Shown piece after piece: positions 47,193 through 56,097 of a stretch of DNA of 64,000 bases (its first letter is position 1; each line of letters starts with the position of its first letter). Made by a program: the position numbers and the translations under genes. The stretch comes from Phyllobacterium endophyticum (GTDB lineage: Bacteria > Pseudomonadota > Alphaproteobacteria > Rhizobiales > Rhizobiaceae), in NCBI RefSeq assembly GCF_003010935.1, contig NZ_PGGN01000001.1, forward strand, positions 496,001-560,000, read 5' to 3'. The notes below the pieces were generated by a model. That model had not been told where the DNA came from. It searched no databases and worked only from the letters and a program-made list of their open reading frames with translations.

Positions 47193-49247
47193 ATGAGCGC
47201 CTATCTGGATAAACTTAACGCCGAGCAGCGCATGGCCGTCGAGTTCGGCGTCGGACAGGACGCCGGACCGTTGCTCGTCATCGCTGGTGCGGGTTCCGGC
47301 AAGACCAATACGCTTGCTCATCGTGTCGCCCATCTCATCGTAAACGGAGCCGATCCGCGCCGGATTCTGCTCATGACGTTTTCGCGCCGGGCTGCCGCGG
47401 AAATGTCACGGCGTGTAGAACGTATTTGTAATCAAGTACTTGGTGCTAAATCAGGTGTCATGGTCGATGCTCTCGAATGGGCCGGTACGTTCCATGGCAT
47501 TGGCGCCCGGCTCTTGCGCGAATATGCCGGGCAGATCGGCCTCGGCGTGGATTTTACCATTCACGATCGCGAGGATTCTGCCGATTTGATGAATATCGTC
47601 AGGCATGAACTGGGGTTTTCCAAGAAGGAAAGCAGGTTTCCTACCAAAGGCACCTGCCTCTCGATCTATTCCCGTACCGTCAATTCAGAGACGCCTCTCG
47701 AAGAGGTGCTCAAGAATTTCTTTCCCTGGTGCGCGGCATGGAATACCGAGCTGCGGCAGCTGTTTGCTGCCTATGTCGAAGCCAAGCAGGCCCAGAACGT
47801 GCTCGATTACGACGATCTTCTTCTATATTGGGCGCAAGCAGCCACTGTATCTATACTTGCGGAGGACATGAGCGGACGGTTCGACCACGTATTGGTGGAT
47901 GAATATCAGGACACGAACCGCCTGCAGTCTTCCATTCTTCTGGCGTTGAAGCCCGAGGGGCGCGGTCTGACAGTCGTTGGGGATGACGCCCAGTCCATCT
48001 ATTCTTTTCGCGCTGCTACGGTTCGCAATATTCTAGACTTCCCGAAGGCGTTTACGCCGTCAGCGAATATTATCACGCTCGACCGGAACTATCGCTCTAC
48101 GCAGACTATTCTTGCCGCTGCCAATGGCGTCATCGATCTGGCTTCGGAGCGGTTTACCAAAAATTTGTGGACCGAGCGCCAATCATCTGCGCGCCCACAC
48201 CTCGTTACTGTTCGTGACGAAACGGATCAGGCGCGTTACATAGTGGAAGAAGTGCTGGAGAACCGCGAGAACGGTACGCTGCTGAAACAACAGGCTGTGC
48301 TTTTCCGCACCTCGCATCACAGTGGACCTCTCGAGGTCGAGTTGACTCGCCGCAACATACCGTTTGTGAAGTTCGGTGGTCTTAAATTCCTTGATAGCGC
48401 GCACGTGAAAGACATGCTGGCTGCGCTGCGATTTGTGCAGAACCCGCGCGATCGCGTAGCCGGGTTCCGTTTGATGTTGCTGCTGCCCGGCGTCGGGCCG
48501 TCGTCGGCCCAGCGTGTGCTCGATCAAATGTCAGACAGTGCAGATCCGATTGCTGCTCTTTCCGAAGTTCAGGCACCGCCCCGTGCCGGCGCGGATTGGA
48601 CAGACTTCGTGCAAATGCTGCAACAGGTGCGATCATCTAATGCGGATTGGCCAAACGAGATCGAACAGGCGCGGCTCTGGTACGAACCGCATCTGGAGCG
48701 GATTCACGACGATGCGCCGATGCGGCAAGCGGACCTGTTGCAATTGCAGCAGATTGCAGGCGGCTACTCGTCCCGGGAACGATTTCTTACCGAATTGACG
48801 CTCGATCCGCCGGATGCCACCAGCGATCAATCCGGCGTGCCGCTGCTCGACGAAGATTATCTGGTCCTGTCCACCATTCACTCGGCCAAGGGGCAGGAGT
48901 GGAAATCGGTCTATATGCTCAATGTTGTCGATGGCTGCATACCCTCTGATCTCGGGACCGGCTCCACTGCGGAACTCGAAGAGGAGAGACGGCTGCTCTA
49001 TGTCGCCATGACACGCGCCAAGGACAATCTTCATCTTGTGGTGCCGCAACGCTTCTTTACCCACGGCCAAAATGCCCAGGGCGACAGGCATGTTTATGCG
49101 TCACGTACCCGATTCATCCCCGCGACGTTGCTGCAATATTTTGAATGTGTCGCATGGCCGTTGGCGCGGCAAGCCGCTTCGGAACGTTCCGGTCTGCGAA
49201 CACTGCAGGTCGATATCGGTTCACGCATGCGAGGAATGTGGCAATGA
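47193..49247 (+). CDS. UvrD/PcrA-like superfamily 1 DNA helicase
   Basis: ATP-dependent 3'-5' helicase of 684 residues. The motifs are in order: Q-motif LNAEQRMAVE, motif I AGAGSGKT, Ia LMTFSRRAAAEM, II VDEYQDTN, III VGDDAQSIYSFRAA, IV LDRNYRSTQ, V LSTIHSAKGQEWKSVY and VI LLYVAMTRAKDNL. It is somewhat shorter than UvrD (about 720) and lacks the UvrD C-terminal tail, so it is probably a paralogue used in repair or recombination rather than the housekeeping uvrD. The ATG at 47193 follows GGGGA; the longer frame to 46929 crosses the divergent small gene. Confidence 0.93.
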   Translation: MSAYLDKLNAEQRMAVEFGVGQDAGPLLVIAGAGSGKTNTLAHRVAHLIVNGADPRRILLMTFSRRAAAEMSRRVERICNQVLGAKSGVMVDALEWAGTFHGIGARLLREYAGQIGLGVDFTIHDREDSADLMNIVRHELGFSKKESRFPTKGTCLSIYSRTVNSETPLEEVLKNFFPWCAAWNTELRQLFAAYVEAKQAQNVLDYDDLLLYWAQAATVSILAEDMSGRFDHVLVDEYQDTNRLQSSILLALKPEGRGLTVVGDDAQSIYSFRAATVRNILDFPKAFTPSANIITLDRNYRSTQTILAAANGVIDLASERFTKNLWTERQSSARPHLVTVRDETDQARYIVEEVLENRENGTLLKQQAVLFRTSHHSGPLEVELTRRNIPFVKFGGLKFLDSAHVKDMLAALRFVQNPRDRVAGFRLMLLLPGVGPSSAQRVLDQMSDSADPIAALSEVQAPPRAGADWTDFVQMLQQVRSSNADWPNEIEQARLWYEPHLERIHDDAPMRQADLLQLQQIAGGYSSRERFLTELTLDPPDATSDQSGVPLLDEDYLVLSTIHSAKGQEWKSVYMLNVVDGCIPSDLGTGSTAELEEERRLLYVAMTRAKDNLHLVVPQRFFTHGQNAQGDRHVYASRTRFIPATLLQYFECVAWPLARQAASERSGLRTLQVDIGSRMRGMWQ

Positions 49248-49439
49248 CGATCAGGAGCATGTGGCAGGCGCAATATTCGGTGGCGAGGACAAAGTCTTGA
49301 GCAGGTTGATCCAGTACCACCAGCCAGTGCTCTTGTCGTACCTTCACGCTGGGGAATAGGGTCTTTGATATGGTACAAATCAGACAAACCGGATGTAATT
49401 GCCTCCAAGAAACCCCCGGGATCGCCTTAGGATAGCTTG

Positions 49440-50348
49440 ATGATAGGAATTTACGGAGCTAACGGATTTATTGGACGCCATCTCGTACGGAGACTGGCCG
49501 AATCAGGTATTCCTGCACGGGCGGTCTCACGGAAGTTCGAAGCCGATTTCATACGCGGTTTGGCTGGGAAAACGGAATTCGTTCAGGCGGATTTCCGTCA
49601 AGCTCTTGATATGGCTTCAACCCTTCAGGACCTGAGTACGGTTGTACAGTTGGTGTCGACTTCCAGCCCTGGCATGAAGAATGACCATGCGATTGCTGAC
49701 ATTGCCGAAAACGTCGTACCTCACGTTCAGTTTCTTGAGAGTTGCATCAAGGCCGGCGTCAAACGGTACATTTTCCTCTCGTCCGGCGGCACGGTTTATG
49801 GTCCCGGTGCGGTGATCCCGACACCCGAAACGAACCCCACCAACCCAATAAACTCCCATGGTCTGACGAAGCTGGTCGTCGAGAAATACATTCAGATGCA
49901 TGGCCACGTGAGCGGATTGGAGTACATCATCTTGCGTGTGGCCAATCCTTTCGGACCTGGTCAGATGTTCCGCAAGGGACAGGGATTGATCCCGGCGATC
50001 CTGGACCACTGGCGAAAGAATCTCCCGATAAGAATCTTTGGTGAGGGGACTGCCCTTCGTGACTACATCTACATCGACGATCTCATAGATGCGGTCGCAT
50101 CAGCGATACTTCTTCCGGGCAGTCCCAGGCTCGTTCTCAACATTGGCAGTGGCGAGGTCCGCTCAGTCATGGAAGTGGTCGAGACTATAGAGGACGTGAC
50201 AGGCCATCGCTTCGAGCGAGAATATGTCGACACACGCAAGACCGACGTCGACGTAGCAAGTCTTGACATCAGCATGGCCATGAAGCTTTTGAACTGGTCA
50301 CCCAAGACCAGGTTTCACGACGGTATACGCCGAACAATTGATATTTAA
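49440..50348 (+). CDS. NAD-dependent epimerase/dehydratase (UDP-glucose 4-epimerase-like)
   Basis: Extended SDR of 302 residues. It has GANGFIG at 6-12 (Rossmann), SSGGTVYGP and a HGLTKLVVEKY segment; the usual catalytic YxxxK has His in place of Tyr (HGLTK). The motif RVANPFGPGQ and the RDYIYIDDLIDAV block are typical of nucleotide-sugar epimerases. The ATG at 49440, seven bases after AGGA, is preferred over the overlapping TTG at 49437. Its neighbours are glycosyltransferases, so it probably supplies a nucleotide sugar for surface polysaccharide. The Tyr-to-His change makes normal epimerase activity uncertain. Confidence 0.85.
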   Translation: MIGIYGANGFIGRHLVRRLAESGIPARAVSRKFEADFIRGLAGKTEFVQADFRQALDMASTLQDLSTVVQLVSTSSPGMKNDHAIADIAENVVPHVQFLESCIKAGVKRYIFLSSGGTVYGPGAVIPTPETNPTNPINSHGLTKLVVEKYIQMHGHVSGLEYIILRVANPFGPGQMFRKGQGLIPAILDHWRKNLPIRIFGEGTALRDYIYIDDLIDAVASAILLPGSPRLVLNIGSGEVRSVMEVVETIEDVTGHRFEREYVDTRKTDVDVASLDISMAMKLLNWSPKTRFHDGIRRTIDI

Positions 50349-50481
50349 GCGCCACTGCGACGATCATCCATCGACATTCACGGTTTGAGAATCGAACCGA
50401 TCGGCACATAGACGGGTAAATTCGCGGGTTCCTTCGACGGTTCAGTCGGAAACAGTAGCGATCAAGAATGTGAAGTTCGTT

Positions 50482-52698
50482 CTAGCGCATTTCCGGCACC
50501 CTTGGCGCGAAGTCCTCGCTGGTGCGCGTCAAGTTCGGGGAATAGTAAGGATCGTTCTCAAGGTCCCACCTTTCAAGCATGAATTCTCTTTCTTGCTCGA
50601 ACCGCTTCTTTTTCTGCGGATTGTTCTCGCTTCCGCGGGAGACACTCTCGAGATGATACAGTTCGGCATAGGGCGTCCAGATGTTGGCATAGCCGGCTTC
50701 TTGCAGCCGGAGGCAGAAATCCACGTCATTTAGCGCCACCGCGAGGTGGGTTTCATCAAGGCCGCCGACCTTCTCAAAAAGCTCCTTGCGCACAATCAGG
50801 CAGGCGCCAGTCACCGCCGAAAAATTTTGATGCACTTTCAGCCGATTGAAATAGCCCGGATGCTGTCCGGGAAAGTGTTTGTGTGCATGGCCGGCTATCC
50901 CGTTGATCCCAAGGATAATCCCGCCATGCTGTATCGTACCATTGCCGTAGTATAATTTCGCGCCCACGCAGCCTATGCCCGGCTGGCTCGCCCAGGACAC
51001 CATTTCCGTGAGCCACCCGGGAGAGATCACCTCTATATCATTGTTAATCAGCCCAATGATCGAACCCTTTGCATTTTTGACGCCAAAATTATTGATCGCC
51101 GAATAGTTGAATGGGAACTTGTATGGTAGGACAACCACGTTGAAGCGGTCTTTCAGTTCCTGGAAAAGGGCGAGGGTCTCTGCTTCGACCGAGCCATTGT
51201 CAACGACAATGATTTCATAGTTGTCGTACTCGGTTTTCTCGATGATCGAGCTTATGCAGTTGCGCAGCAAACCGGCCTGGTCTCGCGTGGGGATAATCAA
51301 GCTAACCTGCGGTTGCGGTACGGGAACATCGAAGCGCACGCGGTAGCAGGGAGCATCCTTGGCAAATTCCGCCTTTGCCGCTAATCGAAGACGCCCGATA
51401 TGCTCACGAAGGGCCTTGAGGCCGCTCTCGAGACGCGGTGAAGTCGATAGGCTTTCGCGTGAATGATAGAGTATCTTGGGTACGTGACAAATATTGCCCG
51501 CGTCTATTCCTTCGACAATACGCAGATTGAGGTCGTAGTTCTCGCTTCCTTCGAAACCTGATCGCCACGCCCCGGCCGACTTGATGTTCTCCGTCCGGTG
51601 CAGGGCAAGGCGGTGAAGAAAGTCGTGGGATTGGAGCAATGGCAGCGAGAAGTCCGGTTTGAAATGAGGGTCCTTGCGGTCTCCGCTTTCTGTCAGCGTA
51701 TCCTCATCACTGTAAATCAGTTGCGCCCTTGGATGACGGTTGATTGCCAATACCATCTCGGCAAGCGCGGTCGGGCTGAGCCTGTCATTCTGGCCAATGA
51801 TCGCGGCCCACTCGCCGGTGGCGAGCCGAAGAGCAGAATTTGAGGCGCGGAACACCTGATCGTCAATTCCGTCATCTACCGTCCGGACGTTGGGATGCGC
51901 CGCCGCGTACTCATCCACAACCTGGCGTATCTCAGGGTGTGATGAGAAAACACCGGCTATGCACAGTTCCCACTTTCCGTAAATCTGCGTAACCACGCTG
52001 TCGATTGCCGACCTCAGATGCCTGACATCCGGATCGCAAATCGCAAGGAGCAGCGAGATGCGAGGCTGCATCTGCGCATCTGCCAATTCGGCGCGAATAC
52101 CCGCAACTTGATCTTCGGAGAGGCTGTCGTAGGTTTCGATCCATAGGCTATATCCATTGGGTGTCTCCTCGCCCTTTGGGTAGAGGATGTGAGCAACGAG
52201 ACCGCGAATTCCTTTCCGGCGCATGAGGGAGACACCGTATCCGCCAAGCCTGCGGATATCGCCTCTGTTTTTTAGCGCAAGAGCGCCCATTGTTTTGACG
52301 AGCATCAAATAACGCTCGACGGATCCTACACGACGAAGGTTCGCGCTCTTGAAAGAAACCGGTGGCGTCCTCGGCGAAAGCTTTAAGGTTGTTGCGCCGC
52401 GTGGCAGAAAAAAGTCAGCGACGGCGTGATTGCTGCGATCAGTGGAAAACTGCAGATAAGTGGTCTCCCAACCACCTTCGAGGTTTCGGACATGGAGACG
52501 CTCACTGGACAGGGGCGAAATGCCGTCTTGAAGCCTGAGACAGGCCCTGTAGTGACCAGGCTCAAGTCCTGAGCGTGTTGTCCACTGCAGATCGGTAGCA
52601 CCAGCACCCCCATCATCTACAGGTTCGAACTGGACTGCGCGACGAACGTGGAGGAGATTGTCAACGTATCGTAGAAGGGTCTTTCTCAATGCAGGCAT
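50482..52698 (-). CDS. Tandem glycosyltransferase family 2 protein with N-terminal beta-rich domain
   Basis: About 738 residues. Residues 1-120 are strand-rich (GHYRACLRLQDG, HAVADFFLPRGATTLKL) and look like a small beta-sandwich, perhaps glycan-binding. Two GT2 catalytic domains follow. The first (about 205-440) starts PRISLLLAICDPDVRHL and has the YSDEDTL acidic motif. The second (about 465-720) starts PQVSLIIPTRDQAGLL and has NNDIEV and DVDFCLR. Both acidic motifs are kept, so the protein may add two sugars in turn. The start is either the ATG at 52698 (GGAGG only two bases away) or a TTG at 52707. It is not in an operon with the other glycosyltransferase genes. Confidence 0.88.
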   Translation of the reverse strand: MPALRKTLLRYVDNLLHVRRAVQFEPVDDGGAGATDLQWTTRSGLEPGHYRACLRLQDGISPLSSERLHVRNLEGGWETTYLQFSTDRSNHAVADFFLPRGATTLKLSPRTPPVSFKSANLRRVGSVERYLMLVKTMGALALKNRGDIRRLGGYGVSLMRRKGIRGLVAHILYPKGEETPNGYSLWIETYDSLSEDQVAGIRAELADAQMQPRISLLLAICDPDVRHLRSAIDSVVTQIYGKWELCIAGVFSSHPEIRQVVDEYAAAHPNVRTVDDGIDDQVFRASNSALRLATGEWAAIIGQNDRLSPTALAEMVLAINRHPRAQLIYSDEDTLTESGDRKDPHFKPDFSLPLLQSHDFLHRLALHRTENIKSAGAWRSGFEGSENYDLNLRIVEGIDAGNICHVPKILYHSRESLSTSPRLESGLKALREHIGRLRLAAKAEFAKDAPCYRVRFDVPVPQPQVSLIIPTRDQAGLLRNCISSIIEKTEYDNYEIIVVDNGSVEAETLALFQELKDRFNVVVLPYKFPFNYSAINNFGVKNAKGSIIGLINNDIEVISPGWLTEMVSWASQPGIGCVGAKLYYGNGTIQHGGIILGINGIAGHAHKHFPGQHPGYFNRLKVHQNFSAVTGACLIVRKELFEKVGGLDETHLAVALNDVDFCLRLQEAGYANIWTPYAELYHLESVSRGSENNPQKKKRFEQEREFMLERWDLENDPYYSPNLTRTSEDFAPRVPEMR

Positions 52699-53109
52699 AG
52701 CCTCCAAAATTCACTGACCATACCCAGTCGCGACCAACCGCTATCCCATCTCCACTCGATGTTGAGAGAGTTCAACGAACTATCGCGGAGTGAGATGCGG
52801 TACTTTGCGCCAATGGCAGACATTTGGAAGCAATGAACATACAAGTCAACCGTTTGAGACATTGTCCGACCCGGCCGGGATGTCAGCAAAATACAGTTTA
52901 ATCTGAGGTAATTTTATACCGGGATGATTATCCGAGGTTTGATGGGTCGGCTGCCAGGTAAAAGCATGGTCGACGTGCTCACATTGAATCGTCCCATCCG
53001 GCCGCGATGTGCCACGCTTCCACCCCTCGGAACGGGTTGGCTTTGGAACAATCCGGTGAAATCGGGGTTGTGTTGATGGGTTCAAGACAACGGGAATTGG
53101 AGACATCTG
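52699..53109. other. Gene-free divergent region with a stress promoter
   Basis: About 410 bases between the GT2 gene (minus) and the YmgE-like gene (plus). It contains the EcfG-like promoter at 53045-53069 described separately. An antisense frame to 53373 exists but has no protein-like character. Confidence 0.5.
53045..53069 (+). promoter_or_regulatory. EcfG-type general-stress promoter of the YmgE-like gene
   Basis: GGAAC (53045-53049), 17 bases, GTT (53067-53069), the form used by alphaproteobacterial EcfG/RpoE2 sigma factors. It is 40 bases upstream of the start codon. The promoter at 55502-55526 has identical spacing. Confidence 0.6.
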
Positions 53110-53370
53110 ATGGAAACTGCTGGAATCGGTTGGATCGCTGCAATAATTATCGGGGGCATAGCGGGATGGCTCGCTGAAATGTTCATGAAGAGTAATATGG
53201 GCGTGTTCATGAACATCATTCTCGGTATTGTCGGAGCACTCATCGCGAATGCGATATTGTCTATGTTTGGCGTGGTACTTGGCGGCTGGATCGGCTATCT
53301 CGTGGCGGGCTTCATAGGCGCCTGCATATTGATTGCCATCGCGAGAATGTTTCGAAGAAGTGCAGCATAG
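53110..53370 (+). CDS. GlsB/YeaQ/YmgE-family stress membrane protein
   Basis: An 86-residue protein with three hydrophobic helices and repeated glycine patterns (IIIGGIAGWLAEMFM, IILGIVGALIANAIL, GWIGYLVAGFIGACILIAIARM), the hallmark of the transglycosylase-associated/YmgE family. It sits in the inner membrane and is usually induced by general stress. GGAG precedes the ATG and an EcfG-like promoter stands 40 bases before it. It is convergent with the DUF3618 gene across the 16-pair hairpin. Confidence 0.92.
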   Translation: METAGIGWIAAIIIGGIAGWLAEMFMKSNMGVFMNIILGIVGALIANAILSMFGVVLGGWIGYLVAGFIGACILIAIARMFRRSAA

Positions 53371-53408
53371 CACGAAGGGTCACCGGCCCTTCAACTCCTC
53401 CTCAAAGT

Positions 53409-53446
53409 AACTCTACCGTGCCTTCATGCAAAGGCACGGTAGAGTT
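53409..53446. terminator. Perfect 16-pair hairpin between convergent stress genes
   Basis: AACTCTACCGTGCCTT, the loop CATGCA, then AAGGCACGGTAGAGTT. The arms are exact complements. It lies between the stops of the YmgE-like and DUF3618 genes, so it is probably a two-way terminator, although T-runs are short on both sides. Confidence 0.75.
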
Positions 53447-53477
53447 CTGTTAGCCTGGCGAATCTGATGATCGAAGT

Positions 53478-54467
53478 TCAACTGCCTGGTCGGTTGGTCG
53501 TATCCCTCACACGCTCGCTGGCTGCATCATAGACCTCGTCGGCAACCTCAACTGCCTGGTCATAGAGTTCGGATGCCTCCGCTTTGCCCTCGTCCAGGAG
53601 TTCTTCCGCCTTCTCGACCAAACTGTCTCGTACGTTTTGTGCAGCGTCCCCGACTACCGCGTCCTCAGTTTCGGTATGAGGCAGAGCCGCACCTATGGCA
53701 GCGCCAACTGCAAAGGCAATTGCGCCGCCCACCAATGGCTGGTCGCGAAAGTGCGTAAGGATCGTTTGGTTCAGCCTCGCGGTCTGATCTCGAAGTCCCG
53801 CACCTGCGGAAGCAGAGGCATCTCCCAGCGAACGAGCCTTCGCAGCCATCGTATCGGTGACGTCGACCGCAGCATCGCTGACCTGATGGAAAGTGTCGGA
53901 AAGCCAGTCCGTGGCTCCATCCCAGATTGCACCGGCTTGGTCCTTGATACTTGAAATGCGGTTGCCTGCGGCGTCTACGAAGCCGCTATAGGCTGTACCT
54001 GCCTCATCCAGGAATGGCCCGGCACGTTTACCCGTGCTATCCGCCATTGCCCGGTAACGCTTGCCTGCGTCGTCCATGAAGTGGGTATAACTATCATCGG
54101 GCGTGGAAGGGTCCACCCGCCGGATTTCACCACTCACAGTGGCGAGCGGATATTCCCTTGATCTTGATCTGGAACGTGGAGGCTCGTCATATTCGACGGA
54201 GCTCCCCGATCCTGCACCTGCCATCAGCCACGCCATACTCACGCCCATCAGGGCGAGTGGGATGGGATTCGTTTTGACCGCATTGCCGAGGTTGGCGGCA
54301 TACTCGCCTCCACCACTGTTCTTGACGTATCCGATGACTTCATCGATCAACTGACCAGGCGACATGCGATCCTGAATCACATCGATGCGCTCTTCTATTC
54401 GCCGGCGGTCCTCATCGATGTCGCGTTGAATATCGGCGGCGCTTTGGTGTTCGGAAGTGTATGTCAT
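53478..54467 (-). CDS. DUF3618 protein of the stress cluster
   Basis: A 329-residue protein. The N-terminus has the DUF3618 pattern: SAADIQRDIDEDRRRIEERID, which is coiled-coil prone, then GQLIDEVIGYV. A first hydrophobic segment is near 70-85 (PLALMGVSMAWLMAG) and a second, glycine-rich one near 240-260 (PLVGGAIAFAVGAAIGAALP). The middle is alanine- and aspartate-rich amphipathic helix with repeated DAAGxR/DxAG units, and the tail again resembles YtxH/LEA-like helices. The stop is followed by the 16-pair hairpin. It overlaps the holin-like gene by four bases. Likely a membrane-associated protectant; function unproven. Confidence 0.82.
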   Translation of the reverse strand: MTYTSEHQSAADIQRDIDEDRRRIEERIDVIQDRMSPGQLIDEVIGYVKNSGGGEYAANLGNAVKTNPIPLALMGVSMAWLMAGAGSGSSVEYDEPPRSRSRSREYPLATVSGEIRRVDPSTPDDSYTHFMDDAGKRYRAMADSTGKRAGPFLDEAGTAYSGFVDAAGNRISSIKDQAGAIWDGATDWLSDTFHQVSDAAVDVTDTMAAKARSLGDASASAGAGLRDQTARLNQTILTHFRDQPLVGGAIAFAVGAAIGAALPHTETEDAVVGDAAQNVRDSLVEKAEELLDEGKAEASELYDQAVEVADEVYDAASERVRDTTNRPGS

Positions 54468-54883
54468 GATGTTTTCTCCTTGACCACCTCGGCGTCACGG
54501 CCAATGGAGGCGGCGGTGCGTTCGAGTTTCCAATTGTTCGCGCGAAGCGCCGCAAATCCCCTGGATATCATGGCCCATGCAATAATACCGACGAGCAGGC
54601 CGACGATGAGGGCAGCCAGGGCGCTGGCTGCCGTTTCAGTAAACCCTTGCCCGACGAGAAGCACCGTCACTCCCGTGACCGCAGCGCTCAACAGCACACC
54701 AAGAGCGCCTATCGCAAGAACGAGGCCAATGCCCAGTGTCTCCAGCCCACCAAGCGCGCGCGAAAGGCTTTCGGAAGCCTCAGTCTTGGCTAGCGTGATT
54801 TCCTTCCGGATCAGTCCTGTCACATCTGCCAAAAGGCTTCCGATCAATTCGGAAAGCGGCTTGTTTTGATTGAGGTCAGCCAT
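54464..54883 (-). CDS. Phage-holin-superfamily membrane protein (stress cluster)
   Basis: A 139-residue protein of the actinobacterial-type phage holin family (PF07332-like). The N-terminal amphipathic helix (LSELIGSLLADVTGLIRKEITLAKTE) is followed by two close membrane helices (LGIGLVLAIGALGVLLSAAV and AASALAALIVGLLVGIIAW). Despite the name it is a chromosomal protein found with DUF3618 and YtxH-like genes; there is no lysis module here. It overlaps its neighbours by one and four bases. Confidence 0.85.
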   Translation of the reverse strand: MADLNQNKPLSELIGSLLADVTGLIRKEITLAKTEASESLSRALGGLETLGIGLVLAIGALGVLLSAAVTGVTVLLVGQGFTETAASALAALIVGLLVGIIAWAMISRGFAALRANNWKLERTAASIGRDAEVVKEKTS

Positions 54884-55440
54884 CAGCGTTGCCCTCCATA
54901 GTTTGACGACGAGTTGTCTGAGCGCAAGTTCGAAGACGCTGTAGACGTAGAACGCTTCTGGGCAGACGCCGTGAGGAAACGGCTGGCTGCCAAACCGGCG
55001 AGGGCAGCCATGCCCAGAAATGCCAGAGGCTGTTTGCGGCCGAAGTCTTCGGCCATGCCGGCCATATCGCCGAGCTTGCGGTTTTCGATATTCTTGGCAA
55101 AGGACTGGACGGTGGAACCCAATTCCTTGGCATACTTGCCGACGGTCGCATCATCGGACTTCTGCATTTCAGTGCCCACCTTCTGCAAGGCAGAGCCGAG
55201 GGATGCGGCGTAGCGGGCGGCAATGTTTTTCTGCTCCGACGCGACCTCTTCGGCCTTGTCGGCAACGTTGCGAACTTGCGCCTTCGCTTTTTCTTTTACG
55301 GTGTCGAGGTCGTCCGCCGCCTTGCGCTTGAGATTGTCCAGGCTCGGCTTTGTCTCGATACTCCCTGACAGCGCTCCAGAGTCAGAGCCAGTCTCGTGGG
55401 TTCGAGGAGGTTTTGTCGAATTTTTGTTATGTTCCTGCAT
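54883..55440 (-). CDS. Nutrient-deprivation-induced-type stress protein
   Basis: A 185-residue protein. It has a hydrophilic, lysine- and alanine-rich amphipathic N-terminal two-thirds (KRKAADDLDTVKEKAKAQ, VADKAEEVASEQKNI), like LEA or apolipoprotein helices. A single hydrophobic segment near 140-157 (PLAFLGMAALAGLAASRFL) and a Ser/Asn-rich tail follow. It is the first gene of the three-gene stress operon. The EcfG-like promoter is 62-86 bases upstream. It resembles proteins called nutrient deprivation-induced in Sinorhizobium; function not established. Confidence 0.78.
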   Translation of the reverse strand: MQEHNKNSTKPPRTHETGSDSGALSGSIETKPSLDNLKRKAADDLDTVKEKAKAQVRNVADKAEEVASEQKNIAARYAASLGSALQKVGTEMQKSDDATVGKYAKELGSTVQSFAKNIENRKLGDMAGMAEDFGRKQPLAFLGMAALAGLAASRFLTASAQKRSTSTASSNLRSDNSSSNYGGQR

Positions 55441-55501
55441 CGAGATTCTCCAAATTCAGGCCAACGCAGGGCGCTGGGACGTTAATGCATTTGTACTGCT
55501 G

Positions 55502-55526
55502 AACATCGACGAGCGTTTTTTGTTCC
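55502..55526 (-). promoter_or_regulatory. EcfG-type general-stress promoter of the three-gene stress operon
   Basis: On the minus strand GGAAC (55526-55522), 17 bases, GTT (55504-55502), the same spacing as the promoter before the YmgE-like gene. Confidence 0.65.
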
Positions 55527-55704
55527 CCCGTTGGCGGGAGCATTTTCGCTGCCTGCGAGATCCCCCCGACGCTGGCATCATTGCCCTGCAGCCATCGGTG
55601 AAATCACAGTCACCACGCGGCCCGTGCATTTGAACTGGAAGGCGATTGGTGTCACACTTCTTGTCTCAACCTCGCAACTGCCGCGGCAAAGGAGGCAAAA
55701 AATC

Positions 55705-56088
55705 ATGACAAGTCATTATGGAAAGTTTCTTGCCGGCGTGATGCTGACGATAGCGATCGTTTCAAGTGCTGCGGCGCATCACGGCTGGTCCTGGGCTGAG
55801 GCCGATCAGCTGGAACTGAAGGGTGTGATCCGCGCGGTCTATGTTGGGCCGCCGCACCCCACGCTTGACGTGGAGACTGCAAATGACGGCTTGTGGCGTG
55901 TGGAGCTGGGCAATCCGCGGCAAACGGAGCGGTCGGGATTCGTCGAGGGTTCCGCGAAGATTGGCGATGAGATCACCGCACTGGGAAACCGGTCCAGCGA
56001 TCCAGGCGAAAAGCGCATGAAGGCAGTCCGGATTTCTGTGGGCGGGAAGACATTCGACATTTATCCCGATCGGATACGGACAAACTGA
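55705..56088 (+). CDS. DUF6152 family periplasmic protein
   Basis: A 127-residue secreted protein. The signal peptide (residues 1-24) ends in SSAAAHH, and the mature part opens with the His-Trp motif HHGWSW typical of DUF6152. A small beta-barrel-like domain follows (LKGVIRAVYVGPPHPTLDVE, GDEITALGNRS). GGAGG precedes the ATG at 55705. It is followed nine bases after its stop by a membrane gene of the DUF6644 type, and the pair is conserved in several alphaproteobacteria. The N-terminal His pair could bind metal; function unknown. Confidence 0.85.
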   Translation: MTSHYGKFLAGVMLTIAIVSSAAAHHGWSWAEADQLELKGVIRAVYVGPPHPTLDVETANDGLWRVELGNPRQTERSGFVEGSAKIGDEITALGNRSSDPGEKRMKAVRISVGGKTFDIYPDRIRTN

Positions 56089-56097
56089 GCGGCGCCG

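Noticed and set aside
52846-53373. 175-codon minus-strand frame over the YmgE-like gene and its promoter
   Set aside because: Composition is unlike a protein and it covers the EcfG promoter and a certain small gene on the other strand.
54464-54883. Prophage remnant suggested by a holin-family gene
   Set aside because: No lysin, portal, tail or integrase gene nearby; this holin superfamily is common in chromosomal stress clusters.
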